Of a stretch of 64,000 bases of DNA, positions 9,255 to 17,679 are shown one piece after another. The notes beneath the pieces were generated by a model that saw only the letters and a list, made by a program, of their open reading frames with translations, did no database searches and was not told the DNA's origin. Each line of letters opens with the position of its first letter. The first letter of the stretch is position 1. The stretch spans positions 1 through 64,000 of the forward strand of contig NZ_JBHMFC010000021.1 of the NCBI RefSeq assembly GCF_042427585.1. The letters are read 5' to 3'. The DNA is from Pseudalgibacter ostreae (GTDB lineage: Bacteria > Bacteroidota > Bacteroidia > Flavobacteriales > Flavobacteriaceae). Position numbers and translations under genes: made by a program.

Positions 9255-9842
9255 CTATTCTTCAATGATATAATGAATAGGCTTAAAGCGACCTCCATTA
9301 CTATCTTCTGCAGAACAGGCTGTTAAAGCCACCAATAAATCCATTTGCGCTTCAAATTTGATATAGTCCCCACCTTTTGAAGTAGGTGGTAGCACCGATA
9401 ATTTCCCTTTTTGGTCGAATTGTACATTCATAAAAATATTAAATGCTGTTGGAATGTCGTCCATGCTTAGGCCAAATGGTTTTAAATTGGTATAGAGGTT
9501 TTCTAAACAACTGGGGTGGTAGCCTTTATAGTTATACATAATTTCAAAAGTTTCCTTGCTACAAGGTGCCAATAAAAAATCGTTTCTACCATTGGTGTCT
9601 TCAATAATTTTAACCATTTTATTAGAACGGTTACTCCATAAGAAATGGCCTTTTGTTAGTAAAATGGATTCTTCGAAATCTAATGATTTTCCTGAAGATA
9701 ATTTTTCATTTACATCATGGCTGTTAAAAAGCACCATGTCGCTTACTTGTTGTCCCATCGGATCAATAACCGTTAAAAAAGCTCCTTTTTTCAGTTTAAA
9801 AGCTTTTCCTGTTTGTTTTTCAATATGATGTATTGCTTTCAT
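9255..9842 (-). CDS. DUF1989 (urea carboxylase-associated / carboxyguanidine deiminase-like) protein
   Basis: 195 aa from the ATG at 9842. Family-typical elements are the N-terminal GKAFKLKKGAFLTVIDPMGQQVSDMVLFN, the metal-site-like YHPSCLENL in the middle and ALTACSAEDSNGG near the C-terminus. DUF1989 members accompany urea carboxylase, and the CgdA/CgdB members deiminate carboxyguanidine in guanidine breakdown. Here there is no carboxylase nearby. The ATG follows the stop of the upstream N-oxygenase gene by a single base, which suggests translational coupling and a shared pathway. The family is confident; the substrate is not known. Confidence 0.82.
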   Translation of the reverse strand: MKAIHHIEKQTGKAFKLKKGAFLTVIDPMGQQVSDMVLFNSHDVNEKLSSGKSLDFEESILLTKGHFLWSNRSNKMVKIIEDTNGRNDFLLAPCSKETFEIMYNYKGYHPSCLENLYTNLKPFGLSMDDIPTAFNIFMNVQFDQKGKLSVLPPTSKGGDYIKFEAQMDLLVALTACSAEDSNGGRFKPIHYIIEE

Positions 9843-9843
9843 C

Positions 9844-10530
9844 TCAGTTCTGTTTTTTATGGAAAGGGCATTTCCAATCATTTTCTACTTGCCTTCCACT
9901 ATATTGTTTGGCTTCAGTTTCTTTTCCAAAATCTCTTAATACGGGATTAATGTGCCCTTGAAGTTTTTTATCACGCAATCTAATTCTTTTTTTTACTTTT
10001 TCGTAAGCGCCCATATCACGTAATTTTTCAAACTGAAAATGTAAATTAAAAACAATGGTAGGGTAAGGGCTTTGTCTTGCTAATCGTGAACTATTGGGGT
10101 GTAGCCCTACAATGTAAAAGGGTTCACCCTTAATACTAAAACTAAAATCAGGGTCATTAGGATTATCACTTACCGTTTGTGCCCACTCACAATCGTCTAG
10201 CTCATGTAGCTTTTGAAGTGTATTCCATAGTGCTTTTTCAAACTGTATTTCAGAATCAAAAAAACTGTTTGGAAATACTGCAATAAACGATTCAAATGCA
10301 TTAGAATCGAAATCATAATGGTTTAAGAACGTTTCTAAATCCTCTAGTAGTGCATGTAAACTTTCTTCTTTTTTAATACTGTCGTATATTTTTAAATGAT
10401 AATTATCTGTTAGAAATACTGTTTTTGCCATAACACAAGGGTGCTTTTTCTTCAAGATAAAATCTTTATATTCCGCTTTAATAGAATCCATAGCTGGGGG
10501 AGCTTTTATGCTTTTCATATTCATAATCAC
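9844..10530 (-). CDS. YqcI/YcgG (GntA/DcsA-type) heme-dependent N-oxygenase family protein
   Basis: 228 aa; the start is M1 or one of the in-frame Met codons at positions 3 and 5. Family features: HPCVMAKTVF near the N-terminus, FPNSFFDSEIQFEKALW in the middle, GEPFYIVGLHPNSSRLARQSPYPTIVFNLHFQFE, and the C-terminal CPF near residue 221. Characterised relatives include GntA (N-hydroxylation in guanitoxin synthesis) and DcsA (arginine N-hydroxylation in D-cycloserine synthesis), both heme enzymes acting on guanidino nitrogen. It is the first gene of a two-gene operon with a DUF1989 protein. Acting on a guanidino or urea compound is an inference from both families. Confidence 0.8.
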   Translation of the reverse strand: MIMNMKSIKAPPAMDSIKAEYKDFILKKKHPCVMAKTVFLTDNYHLKIYDSIKKEESLHALLEDLETFLNHYDFDSNAFESFIAVFPNSFFDSEIQFEKALWNTLQKLHELDDCEWAQTVSDNPNDPDFSFSIKGEPFYIVGLHPNSSRLARQSPYPTIVFNLHFQFEKLRDMGAYEKVKKRIRLRDKKLQGHINPVLRDFGKETEAKQYSGRQVENDWKCPFHKKQN

Positions 10531-10764
10531 TATATTATAGTTCTAATCCCTGATTTAAGATGTGGGGGTTCATTTTAACTCAAAACATCTTTGTATTAAT
10601 TTCAAAATTATTAGTCATATACTAAACTTGATTATCCAATTGGTTTTTATTTTGTCTCATTTAAGTATTAAGACAGAAACTGTTTGTATAAGTCAGTATT
10701 TCGTTCGTACGGATTAATATGTGCAGTTGTTAAAATATAATTTTACTAACCTAATAATTTTATT

Positions 10765-11292
10765 ATGACTTTACAGGACTCTTTTTGGTTAGTAATATCT
10801 GTTTTGGGTATTTATACCATCATCATTATCATAACACGGATTTTTGGCCTGAGAACATTTGCTAAAATGTCTAGTTTCGATTTTGCGTCTACAATTGCAG
10901 TGGGGTCGGTATTGGCCGCTATAATTTTAAATAATGATTATTCCTTGTTAAAAGGAGGAATAGTATTAGTTACCATTATAGGTTTTCAAAGTTTATTTAC
11001 CTTTTTAGTTCGAAAAAACGAGGTTTTAAAAAAGCTTTTTACTAATAAACCACAGATTATTATGTGGGAAGGTAAAATTTTACATGAGCAACTTAAGCAT
11101 TGCAATGTGGGTGTAGATGATTTATTGGCAAAATTAAGAGAAGCTAATGTACATCGTTTTGAAGAGGTAAAAGCTGTAGTTTTTGAAAGTACTGGCGATG
11201 TTTCGGTAATACATAACGATAGCAATAAAGAAATTGAGCAGCAATTACTCTTAGATGTGAATACAGAAAACATATGGGATAAAAGCTTATAA
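10765..11292 (+). CDS. DUF421 (YetF-type) membrane protein
   Basis: 175 aa. Three hydrophobic helices occupy roughly residues 1-90 and contain the family phrases RIFGLRTFAKMSSFDFASTIAVGS and a following membrane helix. A soluble C-terminal domain has LREANVHRFEEVKAVVFESTGDVSVI, characteristic of DUF421/YetF. The length is at the short end of the family (usually 160-230 aa). Function in the cell is unknown; a membrane anchor for protein-protein contact has been proposed for relatives. It is divergent from the N-oxygenase operon across a 234-base gap in which I see no convincing motif. Confidence 0.85.
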   Translation: MTLQDSFWLVISVLGIYTIIIIITRIFGLRTFAKMSSFDFASTIAVGSVLAAIILNNDYSLLKGGIVLVTIIGFQSLFTFLVRKNEVLKKLFTNKPQIIMWEGKILHEQLKHCNVGVDDLLAKLREANVHRFEEVKAVVFESTGDVSVIHNDSNKEIEQQLLLDVNTENIWDKSL

Positions 11293-11474
11293 AATGAATA
11301 AACAACTTTTTTTTATAGCCCTTATTTGTGTGAAATTATATTATGAAATTTATTTTATGTACACCTGTTTAACAGAGTATTATTCTATGTAATTTTGAAG
11401 ACATATGCGAATGGAAAAACAATATTTCAATATGTTGTTTTTACAAACAGCAACTAAAGTAAATATAGACTTAT

Positions 11475-12428
11475 ATGTTTGTTTCTGCACTGTTGATTAT
11501 AGTTGGGTTTCTAGGTTTAATTTTTGGTGCTCATTGGCTTGTTGATGGTGCATCGGCTTTAGCTAAAAAGCACCATATTCCCGATTTGATTATTGGTTTA
11601 ACTATTGTTGCCTTTGGAACTTCAGCTCCAGAATTGGTTGTTAATTTAGTAGCTTCTCTTGATGGATTTTCAGATATCGTTTTAGCCAATATAATTGGTA
11701 GTAATAATTTCAACTTGTTTATAATATTGGGTGTTACGGGATTGATATTTCCTATAGCCATACAGGCCTCGACCGCTTGGCGAGAAATTCCTATATCCCT
11801 AATAATAACAATAGTTTTATTCGGACTTGCTAATGATTTTTTTATTCATCAGAAATCAGAAATATCAAGACTTGATGGTGGTGTTTTACTTCTATCTTTC
11901 ATCTGTTTTTTGTTTTATATATTGAAACAGCTGAAAAGGGATGGAATAGAGCCCCTTCATGATATACCAAAGTCAGCTATTAAAATTTGGAGTTTGATTT
12001 TAGTCGGGTTTATCGGTCTTCTTATTGGCGGGAAATTAGTAGTGGATAATAGTATAGGAATTGCTACAGATTTAGGGGTTAGCCAAAAAATAATTGGCTT
12101 AACCATCATTGCAGCAGGTACCTCATTACCTGAATTAATTACGTCTATTGTAGCTGCCCTTAAAAAGAATAGTGATATAGCCATAGGAAATGTTATTGGT
12201 TCTAATATATTTAATATTCTTCTTATACTTTCTATTAGTGCTTTAGTAAAGCCTATCACATATAATCGGATTTTTAATCAAGATTTAGGCATATTGATTG
12301 GGGGAACCGTTTTTCTATTAATTGCCATGTTTACAGGTAAGAGAAAAAAACTGGACAGGTGGGAAGCATTACTATTGGTTGGTTTTTATTTGATGTATAC
12401 CGTTTATTTGGTTTCTAAAGAATTTTAA
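11475..12428 (+). CDS. calcium/sodium antiporter (CaCA family, YrbG-like)
   Basis: 317 aa polytopic membrane protein built of two homologous halves. Each half has the CaCA alpha-repeat: GLTIVAFGTSAPELVVNLVAS with IGSNNFN in the first and GLTIIAAGTSLPELITSIVAA with IGSNIFNI in the second. These repeats form the cation-binding site. About ten transmembrane segments can be read. Family members exchange Na+ (sometimes K+) for Ca2+ across the inner membrane. It follows the DUF421 gene on the same strand after 182 bases, so co-transcription is uncertain. Confidence 0.93.
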   Translation: MFVSALLIIVGFLGLIFGAHWLVDGASALAKKHHIPDLIIGLTIVAFGTSAPELVVNLVASLDGFSDIVLANIIGSNNFNLFIILGVTGLIFPIAIQASTAWREIPISLIITIVLFGLANDFFIHQKSEISRLDGGVLLLSFICFLFYILKQLKRDGIEPLHDIPKSAIKIWSLILVGFIGLLIGGKLVVDNSIGIATDLGVSQKIIGLTIIAAGTSLPELITSIVAALKKNSDIAIGNVIGSNIFNILLILSISALVKPITYNRIFNQDLGILIGGTVFLLIAMFTGKRKKLDRWEALLLVGFYLMYTVYLVSKEF

Positions 12429-12466
12429 AGTTTCTTACAGTTAATTAATCAAAAGCTAAATTTGTG

Positions 12467-12495
12467 AAACCTGTAAAGGACCTCCTTGGGTTTCT
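12467..12495. terminator. hairpin between convergent exchanger and mgtE genes
   Basis: Nested arms GAAACC/GGTTTC and AAGGA/TCCTT with an internal bulge, placed between two convergent genes. It is a plausible bidirectional transcription end, but the T tract is weak. Confidence 0.35.
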
Positions 12496-12548
12496 AGTAA
12501 AAAAAAGCTTTAATGCAATAGTGTAAAACGTACTTCAACCTGTATGTT

Positions 12549-13892
12549 TTATGCTCCAAAATACCAATTCGCCAAAGAAAAATAGATTAAGACGCCACAA
12601 ATATCTGCAATAGACGTAATTAATGGTGCGCTTGCTGTTGCAGGATCTAGTTTAAATTTAGTTAAGAGGAAAGGGAGTAGGAGTCCAATAATACTTCCGT
12701 TCATAACCGTTAGTACCATGGTAAGGCTTACTACCAAAACAATTTCTGGTGCCCGATAACTTGCAATGGCAGCCACACCTAAAGCCATTGTAATACCCAA
12801 CAATAAAGACACCAAAATTTCTTTTCCTATTAATTTATACCAGTCCGAAAGTTGTACATCTCCTATCGCAAGTGAGCGTATCATTAAAGTGGCCGATTGC
12901 GAGCCTGCGTTTCCACCACTATCAATGAGTAAGGGCAAGAAAAACACCAAGGAAACCATAGATTCGATTACCCCTTCGTAATTGGAGATAGCTGCACCTG
13001 AAAATACGTTCATAAATACAAGTGCTACTAGCCAGACAATTCTATTTTTATATAATTTAAAAACCCTTTCTTTTAATGGATTGGCGATGGCTTCCTGAAA
13101 AGAACCGAATTTATGAAAATCTTCGGTGGTTTCTCTTTCTTCAACATCCATGATGTCATCAAACGTTACAATACCTAATAAAATCCCTTCTTCACTAACT
13201 ACAGGTAAGGCAGCGCGATCGTACTTTTTGAATTTTTGAATAGCAGTCTCTTGGTCGTCCATAGCATTTAGCGCTACAAACCGAGAGTCCATTAAATCTT
13301 CAATTTTTTGAGATGGAGAGGCTAAAATTAGTTCTTTTATTCTTATGTCATCAACCATTTTCCAGTCTTGGTCTACTATAAAAATAACATTTAAAGTTTC
13401 AGAATCTTTGCCGTACTTTCGAATGTGGTCAAAAGCTTCTAAAACTGTAAAACTAGATTGTATCGCTACAAACTCTGGTGTCATTAAGCGTCCAATACTA
13501 TCCTCTGGATACCCAAGCAATTGATTGGTAATGTCTCGCTCTTCCTCAGAAAGGTGCTGTATTAATTGTTGGGCAATTTTACCAGGGAGTTCTTGAAAGA
13601 AAGCCGTTCTGTCGTCTGGTTTTATATCATTAAGTAGCTGTACAATACTTTGGGGTTTATGGGTTAACCCATTGATGATTTCTTCTTTTGTTTCATGTTT
13701 TAGGTTCCTGAAGACCCTTGTGGCTAGTTTACGGCTCAGGATTCTAAAAAGAATTATTTTTTGGTCTGTTTCTGGTGCGTTTTCTATAATTTCAGATACT
13801 TGGAAAGCATCCTTTTCATTTAAGCTCGTTTTTAATGTTTTCCATTGCTTCGTTTTTACAAGGCTTAGGTAATGAGTTGTTAAGTCCACCAT
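12549..13892 (-). CDS. mgtE: magnesium transporter MgtE
   Basis: 447 aa, full length. The order is: N-terminal MgtE superhelical domain (residues about 1-130), paired CBS domains (about 135-260, with DRAALPVVSEEGILLGIVTFDDIMDVEERE), the connecting helix and five transmembrane segments with PLLIDSGGNAGSQSATLMIRSLA, the pore signature. It is a Mg2+ channel of the inner membrane, gated by Mg2+ binding to the cytoplasmic domains. It lies downstream of, and in the same direction as, the efflux operon with a 150-base gap; no Mg2+ riboswitch was recognised there. Confidence 0.95.
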   Translation of the reverse strand: MVDLTTHYLSLVKTKQWKTLKTSLNEKDAFQVSEIIENAPETDQKIILFRILSRKLATRVFRNLKHETKEEIINGLTHKPQSIVQLLNDIKPDDRTAFFQELPGKIAQQLIQHLSEEERDITNQLLGYPEDSIGRLMTPEFVAIQSSFTVLEAFDHIRKYGKDSETLNVIFIVDQDWKMVDDIRIKELILASPSQKIEDLMDSRFVALNAMDDQETAIQKFKKYDRAALPVVSEEGILLGIVTFDDIMDVEERETTEDFHKFGSFQEAIANPLKERVFKLYKNRIVWLVALVFMNVFSGAAISNYEGVIESMVSLVFFLPLLIDSGGNAGSQSATLMIRSLAIGDVQLSDWYKLIGKEILVSLLLGITMALGVAAIASYRAPEIVLVVSLTMVLTVMNGSIIGLLLPFLLTKFKLDPATASAPLITSIADICGVLIYFSLANWYFGA

Positions 13893-13989
13893 AATTATTG
13901 TTTAATTCATGTCCTTCTATAAGCTCCAATAGATTAATTACAGGTGTTTTTAAAGCTTATAAATAAAATGTTTACATACCGTTTAACTG

Positions 13990-13997
13990 CAAAGGTA
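13990..13997 (-). promoter_or_regulatory. possible -7 element for mgtE
   Basis: TACCTTTG on the minus strand matches TAnnTTTG and lies about 100 bases before the mgtE start. A matching TTG at the -33 position is not visible, so this is tentative. Confidence 0.3.
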
Positions 13998-14042
13998 GTA
14001 CTTAATGTAGGATGACACTTAAAAAATAATTTTAATGAAACC

Positions 14043-15200
14043 TTATCCTTTTTTAAGGAAAGCATTGATTTTAAGCTGAAGGAGGATTACCATCGTTAAG
14101 AAAGACACAAGAATGATTAAAACTAAAAAACCTATTTCAGAAGAAAGGGATGACAAATCCCCATCGTAAAAAGCAATTTTTCTAAATCCGCTTAAAAATT
14201 GGGTTACAGGAATAAACTGTGCAACACTAGTGATAGCATGAGGAATAGCCGATGTAGGCCATGTAAATCCACTTAATATAAAGGCAGGTGTTGAAATAAC
14301 CATTAAAAATTCGGTAGCTTTTAATTGACTGGGAATTGCAATAGAAAAAAGCATTCCTATACATATGGATGCTAATGTTAGTAAAATTGTTAAAACCAAC
14401 ATGGGCAGATTAAAAATATCGGCTTCTACTCCAAAAAAAGGAAAAAGTGTACTAACCAATAGCCACATAAAAGGAAGCATTAACAAAAAAGGTGTGGCTT
14501 TTAATAGGATGTGGTAAAAAGAGGATTTGTTTTTCTTTACCAATGTACCAAAATAACCATCTTCAAAATCTCTTGAAAAAACTAGTGCCATTGCTAAAAA
14601 AATAATTTGCTGCATAATAGCGGCCAATAACCCAGGTAGCATAAAGGTTACGTAATTTCCGGTAGTATTGTACAGTTTATTGAAATTGATTTTAAAGCTT
14701 TCGAAAGAAGCCTTTGCTTGCGCCGGGTGAAGGCCTTGTTTTTTTAGTGCTTCTATTTCCATTCCTGCATTAAGTGTCATTAAAACCGTATTAATGTGAT
14801 TGCTTGCGGTATTGGCATTTAAAATATTTGCCATATTTAAATCTACCCGAATTTCAGGATGTTTTTTTTGTAAAATGCTTTTTTCAAAATGGTTAGGCAG
14901 AGTAATTACAGCAGCATATTGTTGTATAGGCATTTCGCTTCGGATAGCAACATCTGTAGTGCGTACATCCATTACAAATAAGCCTTCGTTATCTTCAAAA
15001 GCATCGATAATCTTGTCCGATGTGGGGCTTTGGTCTTGGTCTACTATCACAATTGGCAAGTCTTTTACTTTTGCCTGCTGGTACACAAAACCAAATAAAA
15101 TACCATATCCAATGGGAGCTCCAAAAAAAATAGCCATTAAAACGGAATTCGAAAAAATTCGTTTAAACTCTACTTTAAGTAAGGTTGTAAAATTTTTCAT
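14043..15200 (-). CDS. ABC-2 type transporter permease
   Basis: 385 aa with an N-terminal transmembrane helix (GAPIGYGILFGFVYQ), a large periplasmic loop beginning PIVIVDQDQSPTSDKIIDAFEDNEG, and five further helices at residues about 180-380, including GLLAAIMQQIIFLAMALVFSRDFEDGYFGTL. This is the ABC2_membrane_3 (YhiH/YbhR) architecture of drug or small-molecule exporters. It is the last gene of the TolC-HlyD-permease operon; the HlyD stop lies 3 bases upstream. No ATP-binding subunit is encoded in the operon, so the ATPase must be elsewhere or the system works differently. Confidence 0.88.
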   Translation of the reverse strand: MKNFTTLLKVEFKRIFSNSVLMAIFFGAPIGYGILFGFVYQQAKVKDLPIVIVDQDQSPTSDKIIDAFEDNEGLFVMDVRTTDVAIRSEMPIQQYAAVITLPNHFEKSILQKKHPEIRVDLNMANILNANTASNHINTVLMTLNAGMEIEALKKQGLHPAQAKASFESFKINFNKLYNTTGNYVTFMLPGLLAAIMQQIIFLAMALVFSRDFEDGYFGTLVKKNKSSFYHILLKATPFLLMLPFMWLLVSTLFPFFGVEADIFNLPMLVLTILLTLASICIGMLFSIAIPSQLKATEFLMVISTPAFILSGFTWPTSAIPHAITSVAQFIPVTQFLSGFRKIAFYDGDLSSLSSEIGFLVLIILVSFLTMVILLQLKINAFLKKG

Positions 15201-15203
15201 GGT

Positions 15204-16163
15204 TTAGTGTTTAATTAAAACAGTGGCGTTGATATAAAACGTTTGCTCCGATATTTTTGAAATAGGTACGACTTTTAATTCGTAAATAGATTCCGATAGC
15301 TTGTACAGGGGGGCTGTGCTGGTAATATCGGCATATTGGGCAAGCTGTTTAATGGCGACGATTCTAGCCTTAATGTCTTTTTTTGTATAGGGATTGACCA
15401 AAATGAGTTCTTTACCTTGTTCAAAATCATAAATCTTGGATTCTGGAATGGTAAATCTAAAATAAACACTGTTGGTTTTATATCCATGGAACAACGTATA
15501 CCCAGGAGTAAGCAATTCGCCCTCTTCTAAACTTATGGTTTCAATAGACATGTCTGCTGGTGCTATTAAATATTGTTCGTTAAATGCAGACAACACTTCC
15601 TCTTTGGCTCCTAAGGCCCGGTCCAATTGTCCTTGTGCTTGTGCTATTTGTTCTGCTCGAACCCCCTTTCTTACCTCATCTTGTTTGGCCTGTAAGCTCG
15701 AGACCTGTGCTTTTGCCATGTCGAGTTTCATTTTAACCTCATCAAATTGCTGTTGCGAAACCAAAGAGTCTTGAAACATGGCTTGTAATCTGTTATACGA
15801 TTGTTGGGCAAATTCTAGTTGTGCCTTACCAGAATTTAACTGCCCGTTAATTTGATTTAATTGCTCTAAAGTAGCGCCATTAAACGCCATGTTTAGCTGT
15901 CCTTTGGCTGCGGTAATAGCGCCATCGGCTTGCATAATCTTAGCGGTAACTTCCGGAAGGTTCATTAAAGCAAGCGTATCGCCTTTTTTTACGCTTTGTC
16001 CTTCTTCTACGAAAATTTTATCAATTCTTCCAGCCATTTTACTGCTTACCGATAGAGTTTCAAATTTTACTTTTCCTCTATAGGAGGTAATAGGGTCTTT
16101 TTTACAAGCATTTAAGACTAGCATTGCAAAACAACTCAAAAGTATAATTCTATATGTTTTCAT
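15204..16163 (-). CDS. HlyD-family membrane fusion lipoprotein
   Basis: 319 aa. The signal peptide ends in a lipobox (LNAC, Cys near 20), so it is probably a lipoprotein. Residues about 35-70 form the first half of a lipoyl/biotinyl-like domain (GRIDKIFVEEGQSVKKGDTLALMN). A long alpha-helical hairpin rich in Gln and Ala spans about 75-190, followed by the second lipoyl half and a beta-barrel. It links the inner-membrane permease to the TolC-type channel. It is the second gene of the export operon, 21 bases after tolC. Confidence 0.9.
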   Translation of the reverse strand: MKTYRIILLSCFAMLVLNACKKDPITSYRGKVKFETLSVSSKMAGRIDKIFVEEGQSVKKGDTLALMNLPEVTAKIMQADGAITAAKGQLNMAFNGATLEQLNQINGQLNSGKAQLEFAQQSYNRLQAMFQDSLVSQQQFDEVKMKLDMAKAQVSSLQAKQDEVRKGVRAEQIAQAQGQLDRALGAKEEVLSAFNEQYLIAPADMSIETISLEEGELLTPGYTLFHGYKTNSVYFRFTIPESKIYDFEQGKELILVNPYTKKDIKARIVAIKQLAQYADITSTAPLYKLSESIYELKVVPISKISEQTFYINATVLIKH

Positions 16164-16184
16164 GTTCTTGTTTTTTTTGTTTCA

Positions 16185-17558
16185 TTAGTATTGGAGTAAG
16201 CCTTTAGCGTGAAGTAAACTGGTTACGGCGCGTCGTTCATTAAAGAAGGACTCTTGTAATTTAAACTGAGCTTTCTCCAAATCGTTTAAGGCATTAAGCA
16301 CATCTGTAATAGACGCTAAGTTGTTTTTGAACTGTTTGTCTACCATCTCATAGGTATCGTTTGCTAATTCAATTTCTTTTTGCACTATTTTTGTGTTTTG
16401 TAACGCGGCTTGATAAGTGAGTTCTGCTTTCGAAATTCCTAAGGCAATCATTTCTTCTGCATTTTCTATTTTTTCTTTATATTTCTGAGTTTCCAATTGA
16501 AGTTTTTTACTTTTCAATTTAGACTGATTACCATCAAAAACAGTCCACTGTATTCCAGCACCAATAAACCACTTTGGGTCTAAAAGGGATAGGTCGTCTT
16601 CTATAAATTCATAATGTCCTTTTACCGCAACTTTAGGGATAAAATGACTTTTTTCCATTTTTGATTGATAGTGTGTGGCTTTTTCAGCTTCTTCCAGAGC
16701 TTTAACTTCATTGCGTTTTTCGATATTTAACCCTGTATCTATGGCGAAAGATTGTAGTAACGGGTCGAGCTCTTTTAAACGCGCTCTTGTTTCTCCGGTG
16801 AGTTGATGGAGTACTTCTATTAATAGGATGTTATTGTGTTCGAAATCAAGCTTTTTAGCGGCTAATTGCTGTTGTGCCAGTTCAATTTTTTTTCTGCTTA
16901 TGGGTGTTGTTAAACCATTTTCAATGGCTTTTCTTATGTAAAATTCTTGCTCATTTAGATAGTGTTCTGATGCATCCAATACCTTTCTAGATGCTTTTAC
17001 AAGGGCTAGTTTATCGTAAGTTTCTATAATTGTTAAAGCGAGTTTGTCTTTTTCGGCCAAACCTGCAAAATTTAAAGAGGCTTCCTTGTGCTTGCTGGCT
17101 TTTAAAGCGTTGCTGGCTTCTAATCCACTAAATAGCACCCAATCTAAATCTACAGAGGTTTTTAAAATATTCTTGTCTTGTAAGTTTGGAGCGTCTTGCA
17201 AAGGGATATTGTTGGGAAAAGCGGTGTTAAAAGGAAGTCCTATCGCATCTTTAATTATAAGTTTTTGGGTTTCTAATAATAAAGTCTGGGTGTTGTCATC
17301 AAACGTAATGTCGTCGTTTAAGCGCGTAAAGCTTCCGTTAAAGGTCACTTTAGGCAGGAATACAGATTTTGCTAACTTTTGGTCCAACTGAGCCTGTTCT
17401 GCTTCTATACGATTGTTATTAATAGTGTGGCTCTTATTTAGGCCTTTGTTAATCAATTCCTTTAATATCGGGTCTAGCTGCTGTGCTTTAAGTGATATAG
17501 GTATCGATATGATAAGCGCCATCAAGAGAATTGATAGGGGTATTTGGCTTATTTTCAT
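16185..17558 (-). CDS. TolC-family outer membrane efflux protein
   Basis: 457 aa from the ATG at 17558. A Sec signal (MKISQIPLSILLMALIISIPISLKAQ) precedes two OEP repeats made of long amphipathic helices, typical of the trimeric TolC channel-tunnel. A longer open frame begins with TTG at 17588, but that codon is part of the probable promoter -7 element and the extension reads through an A13 tract as lysines, so the downstream ATG is preferred. It is the first gene of the tolC-hlyD-permease operon. It probably exports a small toxic molecule; the substrate is unknown. Confidence 0.92.
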   Translation of the reverse strand: MKISQIPLSILLMALIISIPISLKAQQLDPILKELINKGLNKSHTINNNRIEAEQAQLDQKLAKSVFLPKVTFNGSFTRLNDDITFDDNTQTLLLETQKLIIKDAIGLPFNTAFPNNIPLQDAPNLQDKNILKTSVDLDWVLFSGLEASNALKASKHKEASLNFAGLAEKDKLALTIIETYDKLALVKASRKVLDASEHYLNEQEFYIRKAIENGLTTPISRKKIELAQQQLAAKKLDFEHNNILLIEVLHQLTGETRARLKELDPLLQSFAIDTGLNIEKRNEVKALEEAEKATHYQSKMEKSHFIPKVAVKGHYEFIEDDLSLLDPKWFIGAGIQWTVFDGNQSKLKSKKLQLETQKYKEKIENAEEMIALGISKAELTYQAALQNTKIVQKEIELANDTYEMVDKQFKNNLASITDVLNALNDLEKAQFKLQESFFNERRAVTSLLHAKGLLQY

Positions 17559-17563
17559 TGTGA

Positions 17564-17576
17564 TTTTTTTTTTTTT
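17564..17576 (-). repeat. A13 homopolymer in the tolC leader
   Basis: Thirteen consecutive A on the minus strand, 5 bases upstream of the ATG at 17558, where a ribosome-binding site would sit. Length changes here could alter translation. Confidence 0.6.
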
Positions 17577-17585
17577 AAGATAATG

Positions 17586-17630
17586 CAAAGATCTTATTAA
17601 AAATAAGTTTTTCCTTTGATCTATATCAAA
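17586..17630 (-). promoter_or_regulatory. FNR-type box and promoter of the efflux operon
   Basis: TTTGATCTATATCAAA at 17615-17630 contains the exact FNR/Crp-family dyad TTGAT-N4-ATCAA. Downstream on the minus strand GATCTTTG (17593 to 17586) is one mismatch from the TAnnTTTG -7 element. If transcription starts about 5 bases after that element, the dyad is centred near -41.5, the classic class II activator position. Confidence 0.65.
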
Positions 17631-17679
17631 AAGTTAAAACTTTAGAAAACACGCTATAAATATTTTATAACCCGATGCT

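Noticed and set aside
13893..14042. Mg2+ riboswitch (M-box) before mgtE
   Set aside because: The 5' region is short and AT-rich without the conserved stems; regulation through the protein's own Mg2+ sensing is sufficient.
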